This document shows positions 18,678 through 30,000 of a DNA stretch of 64,000 nucleotides, one piece after another (positions within the stretch are counted from its first letter, which is position 1; the number at the start of each line of letters is the position of its first letter). The notes beneath the pieces are model-generated. The model searched no databases and was not told the origin of the DNA. It worked only from the letters and a program-made list of their open reading frames with translations. The DNA lies in assembly GCA_003451585.1 (NCBI GenBank), contig DMEU01000004.1, positions 32,075 through 96,074 on the forward strand, given 5' to 3'. The DNA comes from Candidatus Omnitrophota bacterium (GTDB lineage Bacteria > Omnitrophota > Gorgyraeia > Velamenicoccales > Velamenicoccaceae). The position numbers and the translations under genes were made by a program.

Positions 18678-18683
18678 AAGTAT

Positions 18684-19460
18684 ATGCGCCTGGTTTGCCG
18701 TAATATTTCAAAATCGTTTACCGCCCAGTCAAAAGAGGCGCGAGTGTTGAATGGCATCGACCTTAGCGTAAGCGGCAGGGAATTTGTTTCTATCGTGGGC
18801 CCTAGCGGCTGCGGGAAGACCACGCTCTTGCGTATCATGGCAGGGCTGACCGAGCCTACAAGCGGGGAAGTCGTTTGCGAGGACACAGGTGACGGCATGG
18901 GCCCCATACGCATGGTATTCCAGGATTCAGGCGTATTCCCGTGGATGAACGTCGTTGATAATATAGCCTTCGGGATGCAGGAGCCGGGGCTGGACAGAAA
19001 AGATAAAAATAAGCGCGCGTTGGAACTCGCGGAGAAGGTGGGGATACAAAAATCAGCGCTGCTCTATCCGCACCAGTTGTCTGTCGGCATGAAAAAGATG
19101 GTCGGCTTATTGCGCGCGTTGGCGAGCAGTCCGAGCGTATTGCTTTTGGATGAGCCGTTGTCCTCAATAGATATTTACGTCAAAGAGATACTGCGAAAAG
19201 AGATCTTGACTATCTGGCAGGATAACCCAATAGCTATGGTTCACGTAACGCATGATATAGAAGAGGCTTTGGCCCTGGCTGATAGGATATTCGTTATTTC
19301 AGGCGTTCCTGGGAGCATATGCAGGGAGTTTTCAGTGCCGCTGCCAAGGCCCCGCGGCAGTGAGGCGCTTGACTCAGGCATCTTGCGCTCCATGAAGAAA
19401 GAGATATGGGATATCTTTAAGGTCGAGATAGAGCGGCGCGTGAGCAAGGGGATAATATGA
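18684..19460 (+). CDS. ABC transporter ATP-binding protein (NitT/TauT/Ssu-like)
   Basis: 258 residues. Walker A GPSGCGKTT (~39-47), Q-loop FQDSGVFPWMNVVDNIAFG, Walker B LLLDEPLSSID (~152-162) and H-loop VHVTHDIEEAL. The signature motif reads LSVGM instead of LSGGQ, a notable change in the residue set that contacts ATP across the dimer. The family normally energises uptake of nitrate, taurine or sulfonates with a periplasmic binding protein, but none is encoded nearby. It overlaps the permease gene by 4 bases. Confidence 0.9.
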   Translation: MRLVCRNISKSFTAQSKEARVLNGIDLSVSGREFVSIVGPSGCGKTTLLRIMAGLTEPTSGEVVCEDTGDGMGPIRMVFQDSGVFPWMNVVDNIAFGMQEPGLDRKDKNKRALELAEKVGIQKSALLYPHQLSVGMKKMVGLLRALASSPSVLLLDEPLSSIDIYVKEILRKEILTIWQDNPIAMVHVTHDIEEALALADRIFVISGVPGSICREFSVPLPRPRGSEALDSGILRSMKKEIWDIFKVEIERRVSKGII

Positions 19461-20245
19461 GCGCGAAGATTTTTTATTATGATCACCGGAGTCGCGCGAA
19501 TAAACAGAGGGCTCTCTCCGCAGGTATTTTTTACTTGGCTGTCGTTATTTTCTGGGAGGTGGCGTCGCGCACCGGCCTTATTCAATCTCCATTCTTTCCT
19601 CCGCCGTCGAAGATATTTTTTACTTTCTTGTCTTATTTATCTTCTGTCCAATGGCGTGTGTATTTTTGGTCTACTTTTTCCAGGTTTATCGCGGCATTTA
19701 TCCCGGGCGCCATCCTCGGCGTATGCTGCGGCTGGCTTTTTGGTTTGAACCGCTCCTTAAAATTACTCGTTGGGCCCGTTATCGCCACGCTTTACTTTAT
19801 TCCTAAGCTCTGGCTGCTCTTACCGCTTTTATTCCTCTTTGATAAAGCGTGGTTATTGAATATCCTTCCTCCGCTGCTTTTGGTGTTCGTTACCATGGCC
19901 GGCAGCGCTCTATTGAGCACCGAAGGCATAGAACAAACTTATTTTGATATAAGCCGCAACTACGGCGCTGGCCGGAGCATAATATTCAAGGATGTCGTAT
20001 TGCCCGCTACTTTACCGCAAATATATATGCATCTACAGATAGCGGTGCTTCTGAGTCTGCGCATTATCATCGTGTTTGAAGTTTTTACCCAGGCATCTGA
20101 AGGCCTGGGGGCTTTCGTATGGCAGGGATGGAAATATTCCAAGTATGAAGATATCTGGGTCGGCCTGCTTTCGGTTTTTGTCATGGCCCTGGTTATCTCC
20201 GTACCGGCAAAATTATTCAAAAAGATCCTCATTCCCTGGAGATGA
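19457..20245 (+). CDS. ABC transporter permease (BPD family)
   Basis: 262 residues, about six transmembrane helices. The cytoplasmic coupling loop reads SRNYGAGRSIIFKDVVLPATLPQI, an EAA-type loop (shown here in two parts: SRNYGAGRSIIFKDV and VLPATLPQI). It resembles SsuC/TauC. It pairs with the ATPase immediately upstream (ATGA overlap). With no binding protein in the operon, direction and substrate remain open. Confidence 0.88.
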   Translation: MSAKIFYYDHRSRANKQRALSAGIFYLAVVIFWEVASRTGLIQSPFFPPPSKIFFTFLSYLSSVQWRVYFWSTFSRFIAAFIPGAILGVCCGWLFGLNRSLKLLVGPVIATLYFIPKLWLLLPLLFLFDKAWLLNILPPLLLVFVTMAGSALLSTEGIEQTYFDISRNYGAGRSIIFKDVVLPATLPQIYMHLQIAVLLSLRIIIVFEVFTQASEGLGAFVWQGWKYSKYEDIWVGLLSVFVMALVISVPAKLFKKILIPWR

Positions 20246-20252
20246 CATAAAG

Positions 20253-21164
20253 ATGGCCGCGACCTTAGAAGTAACGACAAAGATAGGGTGTAAAAACGCA
20301 TGTATCTATTGCGCGCAGGACAAACTCGCCCTTACCTATAGCCGGAAAAGCGATGTTGTCTGCATGAGCCTGGATACGTTTAAGAGGTGTATAGATAAGG
20401 TGCCGGCTGGGGTAAATATAAATTTCTCCGGGATGTGCGAGCCCTGGCTGAACCCGGAATGCACTGCCATGTTGTTGTATGCTCATCAGAAGGGCCACAG
20501 GATCGCTGTTTTTACTACTCTTGCAGGTATGCGGTTGTCGGATATTGATCTATTCGAATCGGTGCCATTTTTGGATTTTTTTGTGCATCTGCCATGCGAA
20601 GAAGGAAAAGAGAACATGGCAATAGACAAAGATTATTTAAATTTGTTAACGAGTGTGGTTGAAAGCAGTATTGTTAATTTATCATTCAGGCTTCACGGAG
20701 AGGTTCTTCCCTCCAAAATAGGATCAATAATTGCCTCTAGGAGCAAAGATGTGATCCGGCCTCCGCTGACTAACAGGGCAGGGAGTGTGAAGGCAGAGGG
20801 TATTCGCGGCCTCAAGCCGCGCCGAAAAAGTTATGGTTGCCTTCGGAATTTACGTCATAACGTTCTATTGCCGAACGGAGATGTAGTATTATGCTGTATG
20901 GATTTTGGAATGAAGCACGTCCTGGGGAACTTACTGGTATCGGATTACTTGTCTTTATTCTCCGGCGTAGAATTCCTGAAAGTAAAGGGCAACCTAAAGC
21001 AAGACTATGGGGATATTCTGTGCAACAGATGTGACGGCTTCAGCTACAACTCGATTTTATCGTTTAGGACCTTATTTTATTTTTTAGTACGGCTGGGTGA
21101 TGTCCGTAGCCTTAGGTATCTGCGCAGGGAAGCTGTAAGGTATTTAAGTTTCTTTAGAAAATAG
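20253..21164 (+). CDS. Radical SAM protein with SPASM-like C-terminus
   Basis: About 303 residues. C-x3-C-x2-C at residues 13-20 (GCKNACIYC), then INFSGMCEPWLNP, typical of SPASM-type radical SAM enzymes. The C-terminal LPNGDVVLCCMDFG and LCNRCDGF supply auxiliary-cluster cysteines. The start at 20253 is chosen because the cluster motif follows directly and GGAG lies upstream; a longer frame would overlap the permease by 170 bases. It is similar in layout to the truncated gene at the left edge, so the locus has two such enzymes. Confidence 0.85.
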   Translation: MAATLEVTTKIGCKNACIYCAQDKLALTYSRKSDVVCMSLDTFKRCIDKVPAGVNINFSGMCEPWLNPECTAMLLYAHQKGHRIAVFTTLAGMRLSDIDLFESVPFLDFFVHLPCEEGKENMAIDKDYLNLLTSVVESSIVNLSFRLHGEVLPSKIGSIIASRSKDVIRPPLTNRAGSVKAEGIRGLKPRRKSYGCLRNLRHNVLLPNGDVVLCCMDFGMKHVLGNLLVSDYLSLFSGVEFLKVKGNLKQDYGDILCNRCDGFSYNSILSFRTLFYFLVRLGDVRSLRYLRREAVRYLSFFRK

Positions 21165-21217
21165 AATAAAGGTTTTTAAACCCCGGAAGCATTACAGACG
21201 CAGGAGGGTGATCTGAT

Positions 21218-23077
21218 ATGAAGAGAGCCGATGTGCTGCCTATATTTTTTATCATCTTTATCGTATGTGTGGCGTCGGCGCCACTTTTTAAGAATATTAC
21301 GAATATCAACGGAGATATGGATTTATTGCAAAACTTATCCTTGGATAGGTCTTTCGTATTGTCTGTTCGGCAATTCCGTCAGTTTCCTTTAAGGAGTTTT
21401 TATTTTGGCGGGGGTTATCCTCTGGTGGCCCATCCGCACGATGGTTCTTTGAGCCCCTTGATCCTGCTCTCCCTTCTTTTCGGGGAAGTGGTGGGATTAA
21501 AGCTTAAGATATTTTTTTATTATCTTACAGGAGCGTTGGGCATGTATTATTTGGCGCGCCGCGTGCTTAACTATAATAATCTGGGGGCTGTTTTTTCCAG
21601 CATTACGTTTTTCCTTGGAGGTTTTCTTTACAGGATAACCCTTGTCCGTACCTACACGAAGATAGATTATTTTCTCCTGCCGCTTCTTTTTGCCTTCTTT
21701 CTGCGCAGCCGTCAGGATAGGATGTACCTTTTCTCGGCCTCTGCTGTAATGACGCTTCTTTTTATGCAGGCCGGCCCTGATTCCATTGTGATACTTTTAT
21801 TCTTGTTCCTTTTTGCCCTGATAGAGCCTCTTGGCTTCAAAGACAATAGATTATCTTTCGATTGCACTTATCTGAAAAACCTTTTTTTTATCTGTTGTCT
21901 TGTATTCCTTCTTGGTGCGGTCAAGCTGTTACCCATGCTGGAATTACTGCAGGCGAATCCCCGCAATATAGGAGAGTATACAGAGCTTAAGCAGCCGTTC
22001 AATTTCCTTGCGCTACTTAAGAATTCTTTCTGCGTAAGATATCCTGCTTACGATATTTTTAAGCGGGGCGTATATTTTCCATTCTATCTAGGTTATTTCC
22101 CTGTGGCGCTTGTCGTTTTTAGCCTAGTGGCTTTTTGGAGTAAAAATAGGCATTACGGTATACTACTTGTACTTTTTCTTATCCTTGGCCTTGGCGTTAA
22201 TGCCCCTGTGGATATTTTTAAGATGTTCTGGCATCTGCCGTTATTTAATTCAATAGACAGGCCTTTCAGGTATTTTTTTCACATTGCTGTCTTTTTGGCC
22301 GCGCTACTTGGCGGAGGGTCTTTTTTTATCGTTGGTAAAATAAAGAGGCCCAAGATAGCGGCTGTCGCTGTTCTCTTTGGCTTTCTTGCGGTTGTTGCTA
22401 CTACGGCTGATCTTTTGTGGGCCAATGGCGTGTGGCACATGGATGTCTTTCCGCTCAAGCCGATAGCCGAAAATGCGCAACGCCCTTTTTACCAAATTAA
22501 GAACCTTAAGCCAAAAAGGAGCTTTCTGCCGGGACATTTAAGGGCGAAAGGCATTTTTCCTCAAAGGTCGTGGGAGTGGACATGGCCTTCGCAGTATGAG
22601 CTGATGCTGAACAATATAGGTAAAATAAATTGGTACGGCAATCTTCCGTTGGCTGAATCCGCGGAACCCCGGTATTATCTTGATTCCGATGATGAGAGCG
22701 CGAAGAAAGATTCTTTAGGCCTTTCTGAGTATACATGGTATCCCAATCCACGGTATAAAGGAGAGGTGTATTTTCTTGAGGGTGGAAAGAACACGGCTGA
22801 TCTCGAATATTTCAGCCCTAACAAGATCGTTGTGAAGGCTGGCGTTATTGAGCCCGGCACTCTTGTTATTAATCAAAATTATGATAAGTATTGGAAAGCG
22901 GATAAGGGCGATATTATTGATCAGGATGGCCTCTTGGCTTTGCGCCTGAGTTCAAGAGGGGGCTATAATATAACTTTTGTGTATAGGCACAAGGCTTTCT
23001 TTTTCGGCCTCGTCGTAAGTTTTGCGTCTATGCTAAGCATGGTGATCATGGCGCTTAGGATGCGGAAGAATAGATGA
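21218..23077 (+). CDS. YfhO-like polytopic membrane protein (paralogue 2)
   Basis: 619 residues, paralogue of the protein at 2021: same first-loop motif (FYFGGGYPLVAHP), same membrane pattern, same C-terminal segments YTWYPNPRYKGEVYFL and GTLVINQNYDKYW. Strong AGGAGGG ribosome-binding site at 21202-21208. The duplication of both the YfhO-like and the GT2 genes suggests two glycosylation steps in one pathway. It overlaps the next gene by 4 bases. Confidence 0.78.
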   Translation: MKRADVLPIFFIIFIVCVASAPLFKNITNINGDMDLLQNLSLDRSFVLSVRQFRQFPLRSFYFGGGYPLVAHPHDGSLSPLILLSLLFGEVVGLKLKIFFYYLTGALGMYYLARRVLNYNNLGAVFSSITFFLGGFLYRITLVRTYTKIDYFLLPLLFAFFLRSRQDRMYLFSASAVMTLLFMQAGPDSIVILLFLFLFALIEPLGFKDNRLSFDCTYLKNLFFICCLVFLLGAVKLLPMLELLQANPRNIGEYTELKQPFNFLALLKNSFCVRYPAYDIFKRGVYFPFYLGYFPVALVVFSLVAFWSKNRHYGILLVLFLILGLGVNAPVDIFKMFWHLPLFNSIDRPFRYFFHIAVFLAALLGGGSFFIVGKIKRPKIAAVAVLFGFLAVVATTADLLWANGVWHMDVFPLKPIAENAQRPFYQIKNLKPKRSFLPGHLRAKGIFPQRSWEWTWPSQYELMLNNIGKINWYGNLPLAESAEPRYYLDSDDESAKKDSLGLSEYTWYPNPRYKGEVYFLEGGKNTADLEYFSPNKIVVKAGVIEPGTLVINQNYDKYWKADKGDIIDQDGLLALRLSSRGGYNITFVYRHKAFFFGLVVSFASMLSMVIMALRMRKNR

Positions 23078-23787
23078 CTCAGGCCGCTTTTAAAAAAAGT
23101 CTTTCCATTGTTTTGCCGGTATATAACGAGCAGGACAATATTTCATATGTAGTCTCGCGAATAAATAAAGTCTTTTCTTCCGAAGTATTTAATTTTGAGA
23201 TAATAGCCGTAGATGACGGATCTACGGATAGGACCCCTGATATTCTAAAGGGCCTACAGTCATCGAAAGATAATTTTAGGGTAATAACTCATCAAAAAAA
23301 TAAAGGTTATGGTTCTGCTTTGCTTTCAGGTTTTGCAGAGGCTTCAAAAGAATGGGTCTTTATGATGGATGCGGACGGCCAATTTGATGCTGTAGATTCG
23401 TTTAGGCTTTTTGCGCATGCCGCTGACGCTGACATCGTTTGTGGATTTCGCGTGAAAAGAAGGGACTCATTTTTAAGGCGCTTTCTCGGCTATTTGAGTA
23501 TTTTTTTTATAAGGTTTTTATTCGGGATATCCTTAAAAGATATAAAATGCGGCTTTAAGCTGTTGCGCCGGGCTGCCTTAACGAAAATGATGCCCGTTAT
23601 TAGCGCCACAACCGGCATGATCAATGTTGAAATTGTCCTCCTTGCGAAGAAATACCGTTTGAGAGTGAAAGAGGCCGGTGTCAGCCATTTTCCTAGGTTA
23701 CACGGTAAGCAGAAAGGTGTTAGGTTTTTCTCTATCCTTAGATCGTCTCTTGAAGTTTTCCGCCTAAAATGTAAGTTACATACGTAA
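23074..23787 (+). CDS. Polyprenyl-phosphate glycosyltransferase, GT2 (DPM1-like)
   Basis: 237 residues. SIVLPVYNEQDNI, VDDGSTDRT and MDADGQFD are textbook GT2 donor and metal motifs. HFPRLHGKQKGVR near the end is typical of dolichyl/undecaprenyl-phosphate mannose or glucose synthases. It lacks C-terminal membrane helices. It probably makes the lipid-linked sugar used by the YfhO-like protein to which it is translationally coupled. Confidence 0.88.
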   Translation: MTQAAFKKSLSIVLPVYNEQDNISYVVSRINKVFSSEVFNFEIIAVDDGSTDRTPDILKGLQSSKDNFRVITHQKNKGYGSALLSGFAEASKEWVFMMDADGQFDAVDSFRLFAHAADADIVCGFRVKRRDSFLRRFLGYLSIFFIRFLFGISLKDIKCGFKLLRRAALTKMMPVISATTGMINVEIVLLAKKYRLRVKEAGVSHFPRLHGKQKGVRFFSILRSSLEVFRLKCKLHT

Positions 23788-23895
23788 CTCATTGTAATGC
23801 CGTTACTTATGTGTCTAAAATAATGTAATTGCGGAAGGGGTTGATTCGCCAGGCAGTTGAAATAGGGCGGGTTGGTTTGGGACGGTTGGTAAATT

Positions 23896-23924
23896 GAGAA
23901 AGAACGGTCTGGCCGGTTTGTCTC
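23896..23924. repeat. Imperfect palindrome related to the one at 10055
   Basis: Arms GAGAAAGAACGG and CCGGTTTGTCTC around a 5-nt loop, with two mismatches. The reverse complement matches the 10055-10083 element closely (GAGACAAAxCGG and CAGACCGTT in common). Both copies follow a GT2 gene. It is probably a mobile or terminator-like palindromic element. Confidence 0.5.
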
Positions 23925-23983
23925 AGTTGGTGTATGTGGCGGGTTTAGAGTAGTTTGTGCAAAAAAAACGAGTAATTTTGTCA

Positions 23984-24013
23984 TTGTTTTTTTTGTCCGG
24001 TATGTGATATAAT
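23984..24013 (+). promoter_or_regulatory. Promoter of the giant surface-protein gene
   Basis: TTGTTT (23984-23989), 18 bp, then TATAAT (24008-24013) with an extended -10 (TGA directly before it). The ATG at 24040 follows with AAAAAGGAT as ribosome-binding site. Confidence 0.6.
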
Positions 24014-24039
24014 CATGGTGGAAATAAAAAAGGATCGCC

Positions 24040-27000
24040 ATGAATATTAAAAGATTGAAAATATTACCTCTTGGATTAGCCGCGTTAGCCGCGGCTATTT
24101 TTTTTGTAGGCCCTGGCGTGGCCTCGGTAGGAACTCCCCGTACTTGGACATCACAGCAGGATTTTACAAATAATAACGGCGACACAGGTAATACCACTAG
24201 TTCACAAGTGGTACTTACACCAGGAGGCGATGTTACGCTTCAGGGCGTTATGCAATGGATGAAGCAAGGAGGCGGCTCGGGTTCAGAAATACTGAGCAGT
24301 ACAGAAGACTTCTACTTTTATGTTAACAATGAAAAGAAGGACGCGCAGATACTTTTTGATTCTACAGGTAAGCCGCATATATTTTGGATGGGGCATCAAA
24401 CAAGTGACCCAAGAAATTTGTGTTATACCCGCTGGAACGGCAGCGCATGGACCAAGGCAGACGGTGCTACTCCCGGTTATGATGTTATCGGGCAAATAAA
24501 ATGGTATGTAGCGGATAGCGTTAATTTTATCGTTAGGTTAGACAGTTCTGACCTGCCTCATATCCTAGTCGCGCATACGGCTTCAAATGCGTATGTAGGA
24601 TATAAACGCAGGGTGGGCGCGGTCTGGAAGAATGCTGCTGGAACAACTGACCTTGGTACTGGCTTTGAAACATTGTTTGCCGATGGCGCCGGCCATTATC
24701 GAGTTAATATGCTGCTTGACAGCAACAATAGGCCCCACGTTATATATGAGGATTTTCTTTCTTCAACATCCTCGCTGATTTATTATCAAGAATTCAATGG
24801 CACCACCTGGACAAAGGCAGATGGAGCGACGGCCGGCAGGGATCAGATCAATATATCTTCCGGTCACCATAAGAGTACGAACTTATTGTTGGATTCATCA
24901 GGCAAGCCGCATATAGCATGGAGGTATAGTGACAGCACAAATAGTATATATGATATTTATTATACGCGTTGGAGCGGTTCTGCCTGGGTAAAGGCTGACG
25001 GCACAGAGGGCCAGGATAATGTCAGCAATACCCCAGCTGCTGTGTCTGATTATCCCGAGTTTATTCTTGACAATAACGGTGCTCCGAGAATTGTATGGCT
25101 AGATGGGACAAGTTTGAAATATAGCTGGTGGAACGGCTCGGCTTGGTCTATGGCTAGCGGCTCAGCCGGAGCAGATACCATAGCTTCTAACTCAAGGGGA
25201 TTTAGTTTCAAGTTGGATAGCTCCAATAGGCCGCGCATAGCCTGGACAATCAGCGTCTTTGAAGACCTATCCTATACGCAGTGGAACGGCACAGCCTGGA
25301 CAAAAGCTGATAATGTGACAGCAGGCAACGATACGCCAATTGCAGATACCCCGGGTGGCGATTGGTATGTCAGATTAGAGCTGGATGCTTCCGGGTATCC
25401 TGTCCTTGTATGGGATACGGCAGGCTGGGGGTGGACAGGCGTGTATGATGCTTACGGTCAACCCATTTATGACTATATAATGAATTATCCTGATCCTGCT
25501 TATACTAGGTGGGATGGCTCCAATTGGAAAAAGGCAGATGGCACAGCAGGTTACGATGTTTTGGAAAGCGTGATTGATACAATGTATTTTGTAACAGATT
25601 TTTCTATTAATCCTTCGACCGGTTTACCGCATATTCTTTTTACACGCCACAAGGGCCCAGGTTCATACCAGAAAGAGCTCAAGCATATTACTTATGGTTC
25701 CGGTTCATATCTTACGCCGGGAACAATAGGCGGCAGTGCCGCAAGCATTGGCCTGCGTTATGATGTTGACCCAGGTGCTGCAAATGATGTGCGCGCAAGG
25801 TGGACTTCTCTTGATTGGAGTCCTATCAGTTTCCCGGGGAACGCCACTTCATCTTATGCCGTAAAATTCAAGATACGCGGCGCGGATACAACAGATGGCC
25901 TTAGTTCCGCTGGTTGGTATGGCCCTGGCGGAGCCACCACAGTCGATAATTGGGCATCCGGCCACTACTTCGGCCAGGTATATGGTTCTGTTGAGACGTC
26001 CAAGACAATACCTGCTGCCATAGGAGGTACGCGGTATGCGGATATACTTGTGCGTCTTGAATCAAGCGGCGCAGGCACGCCAACACTTGGTTCCGTTACA
26101 TTAAATTATGAGACACTTGACGCCCCATTGGTTGGCAGTCTTACACAATACAGGGCGGACGGCATAACAGAGGTTTTGCAGGGCGGGCTAGCAGGAGCTG
26201 ATGTGGTATTAAAGGCATCCGGCTTAAGCGGTTTGTCTGATTCGACTAATGTATTGGCGGAGTTTGAAATAGCGGAGTACAGCCCTACCAACATGCCGTT
26301 CAGCAATATCGGTACGGATGGTTCTGTTATTTCAGGAGGAATTAGTTCTGCCATCATTTCCGGCGGTTTTGTGGAAGGCAGGACATATAAGTGGCATGCG
26401 CGTGTAAGGGACGCGCAGGGCAGGACATCGGGATGGACAAATTATGAGTCCGGTGTGCCTACTGACCCGGATTTTGAAACAGGGGATATGACCGCGCCTA
26501 CTGTCACGGCCCTCTTTATAACGGTAACAGGTGCCACAGGTAACGGCGGCGTATTCAAGGGCGGGAATACGATAACGGTAAGCTGGGACAATTCAGTATT
26601 GGGCGATAATAATGCGGATATTTCAAGTGTAACAGTAGATTTCTCCCAGTTTGGCGGAAACTCTGCCGCCCTTGCTGCAAATGCAGGTAACGTCTGGTCA
26701 GCAAGCTATGCCCTGCCGGGCGGCGTGAATTATTCAAATAAGAAAGTATCCGTTAAAGCGATAGATGCAATGAATAATAATACCACTACGCAGGATGCGG
26801 ATGCCTACAGCATTGACACAACCTCGCCTGCAGTAACAGCTGCAAAGATTGCAGTTTCCGGCAACACAGGCGTAGCAGGAAAGTTCAAGACAGGCGACAC
26901 CGTAACAGTGAGCTGGGACAATACCGCCTCAGGTGATAACAATGCTGATATTTCAAGCGTCACAGTTGACTTCTCTCAGTTCGGAGGAGGTGCGGCCGTA

Positions 27001-30000
27001 TCTGCCAGTAACTCAAGCAATACCTGGACAGCCACGTATCTTTTGCCTGCCGGCCAGAATTTAACTGCAAAGAAAGTATCTGTTACCGCGACAGATACAG
27101 CAGGCAATACTCCTACAACAACGCAGGATGATACGGCTTTTAATGTTGACACGACCTCTCCTATAGTAACAGCTGCAAAGATCGCAGTCTTAGGCAACAA
27201 TGGATTAAACGGCTCATTTTCATCAGGCGACACCGTAACAGTAAGCTGGGACAATACCGCCTCAGGTGATAACAATGCTGATATTTCAAGCGTCACAGTT
27301 GACTTCTCTCAGTTCGGAGGAGGTGCGGCCGTAGCTGCCTTACCCTCAAGCAATACCTGGACAGCCACGTATCTTTTGCCGGCGGATGTTGATCTGTCAA
27401 ATAAGAAGGCATCTGTAACAGCAGCGGATGTTTCGGGCAATATTACAACAACACAGGATGATACAGCTTATAACGTAGATACCAAGCTGCCTGATGCTCC
27501 GACAGGGCTTGTCTTTACGCCTGCAGGCGGAACGGTTGTAGCAGACTATGTTAACAGTACAAATACCGGATTTACGGTTGGTTTTACCTCGCCTGGAGCT
27601 GAATATGCAGGAACAGCCCACCTATATCTGGGTGGAAGCCTTTTGGCAACAGATGTTACTGCGTCTGTGGCCCAGGGAGCGACACAATACACATTGACCG
27701 GAAATGCCCAGTCGATTACGGACCTTGGTGCAGATGGCGCAAAGACGCTGACAGTAAAGATCCTTGACAGCGCGGGCAACACAGGCACTGAGTCCGTGGG
27801 CGTAAACGCCACAAAGGACACGATTGTGCCAAGCGGCGGCTCCGTATCTTATACGAATAATGCCATATCCTATGCTCTTGGCGCAGATATCACCCTGGTA
27901 AACGGAAACGACGCATCTGGTATTGCTTCAAGGGTGCTGGTCAGGGCAGGCAAGGATTTTGCAAATGACACGGTAAGCGGTGCATTTGTCGACGGAGATT
28001 TTACTGCGACCGTTGCCACAGACCCGGTTTCATTGACACCTTATCCTGACGCAACTATCCAGGTAGGCAAGGCATACAAATATAGGTATGTAGAGACTGA
28101 CAACGCAGGCAATGCGGCTACTTATGCATCAGCAAACACGATTAAGTTTTTTGGAGACATAGCTTCTTATGCCATGCAGCCGGATTGGCCTGCTGCACCT
28201 ACTGTGGCGGCCGGCGGCGAACTATTAGGATTTGCTAAGTATGTAGTTACCAGAAAAGATGCGTTTGCCAACTCGGTGAGCGCAGGCAGCAACACGGCTT
28301 ATCTATATTATACAAAGACAGCGGGAGGCAACCGCGTAGTCCAGATACAGGAATTCAGGGCTACAGAGAACGGTTCCGCCATTACTTCTATTGATATAAC
28401 CCCGGGCAATTCAACCGTGGATTTCTGGTATTATGAGGAGTTGATGGGTGCGTTCACTATAACGGTGTCAGATAATGCCGAGGCCCCGGACGGTGCAACA
28501 GGCTTGGCGGATGCCACTGATTCCATAAATGTAGCGCATGGCGCGCCTGACCACTTAGGAGGGTTCGCCGGCGGGACGGTGCCGGCCCAGGTATATGCCG
28601 GACAGGAATTCACCCTGCCTGTGTTAAAGGCAGTGGATGCCTACCGCAACTTGTTAAATGACTCGTATGGCGCGACCCCGTATTCCGGCGCAAAGACCAT
28701 TACCTATATATTTACAGGCACGCCTGACGCTCCCAATGCCGCGACAAGCGGATATTATGATAGCTGGACTACCTCGGTTAATTTTACGAACGGTCTCTCC
28801 GATACTGTGGGCACCCCGCTTCTTACTACTTTATACCGCGCACAGTCAGGGGTGACGATAACGCCATCGTCTACTGTCAGCCAGGGCGGGGAATTTCCTG
28901 ATGAACCCATAGTGGAAAACCAGAGTTCCGACGCTATGGAGATCCTTCCGATAGCCCCGGACTACCTGGAATTCATGCAACAGCCTTCCGTAGAGTCGGT
29001 CATAAATACCGCTTTGGAGCAGCAGCCTATTATCGAGACCAGGGACTTTTACGGCAATAAGAACCCTGGGGTATTTTCAGTAACACTTTATGATTCCACA
29101 TCAGGGGTAACTTTCAGCGACGGCGACGGCGCGTTGTCTGCGGACGCCAACCCGCTGGATACCATAGCTGGTACTGCGACGTTCGGAGGAGTGCGTTACA
29201 ACCTGCCTGGCACCATATATCTATACGCAGAGGTGTCCGGCATATCACCTGCGTTCTCTAATGCCATAGCATTCGTGACAGGTGCCTCAAGCTCGGTCGA
29301 GGCCGCTCTAGCGCCGGTAACGAACTTCAGCCTAATACCTGCCAAAGATACCGAGGCCGATAAATTCTCGGTCCTTAAATTTAAGGTAAACGATAAAGGC
29401 GGAGATGTCATACCTACCCTTATAGACAGGATAGAGGTGGTGATAGGCGGCTCCGGGGCAAACGCGTCCACAGACATAGCCTGGGCCGAGCTTTTGGCAG
29501 ACGGTGTGCGCATAGCCACAGCGAGCGGCGCGTCAATAACCAATACCGCTCTTATATTCGGCGGCACGCGTAACGGAGATTCTATCGCCGCCTTGCACTC
29601 CGTGCCGGATAACACGACGGTGGAATACACGGTAAATATTTATATGAAACCAAGCAAGCTTACCGCCATAGACGGCAATACTTATACATTCGGCATCGAT
29701 ACCGCTAATGTCTATTCTGATACAGGCCTTTCTTCAGGCATAGGTGGCGCAAGTGGCCAGGTGGCGACCGTTACCGGCACTATTACCGTGGTCGCCTCGC
29801 ACCTTGAGATATTGAGGGCCGCTGATGACGCCGCATCTATCTCCGTCAACGCAGGGGCGTCTACCGATATTAAATTGCGCGCAGTAGATCCCAACAATAA
29901 TATAGACCGTGATTACGGCGGTACCCATACGTTTAAATTTTCCGGCCTTGGTCCGGTCGGCGGCAATAATCCTTTAGCGTACGGGGCCGTATTTGGTAAT

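Noticed and set aside
20076..20252. Upstream extension of the radical SAM gene into the permease gene
   Set aside because: The extension overlaps a conserved permease C-terminus and lacks homology-like features. The ATG at 20253 sits just before the cluster motif.
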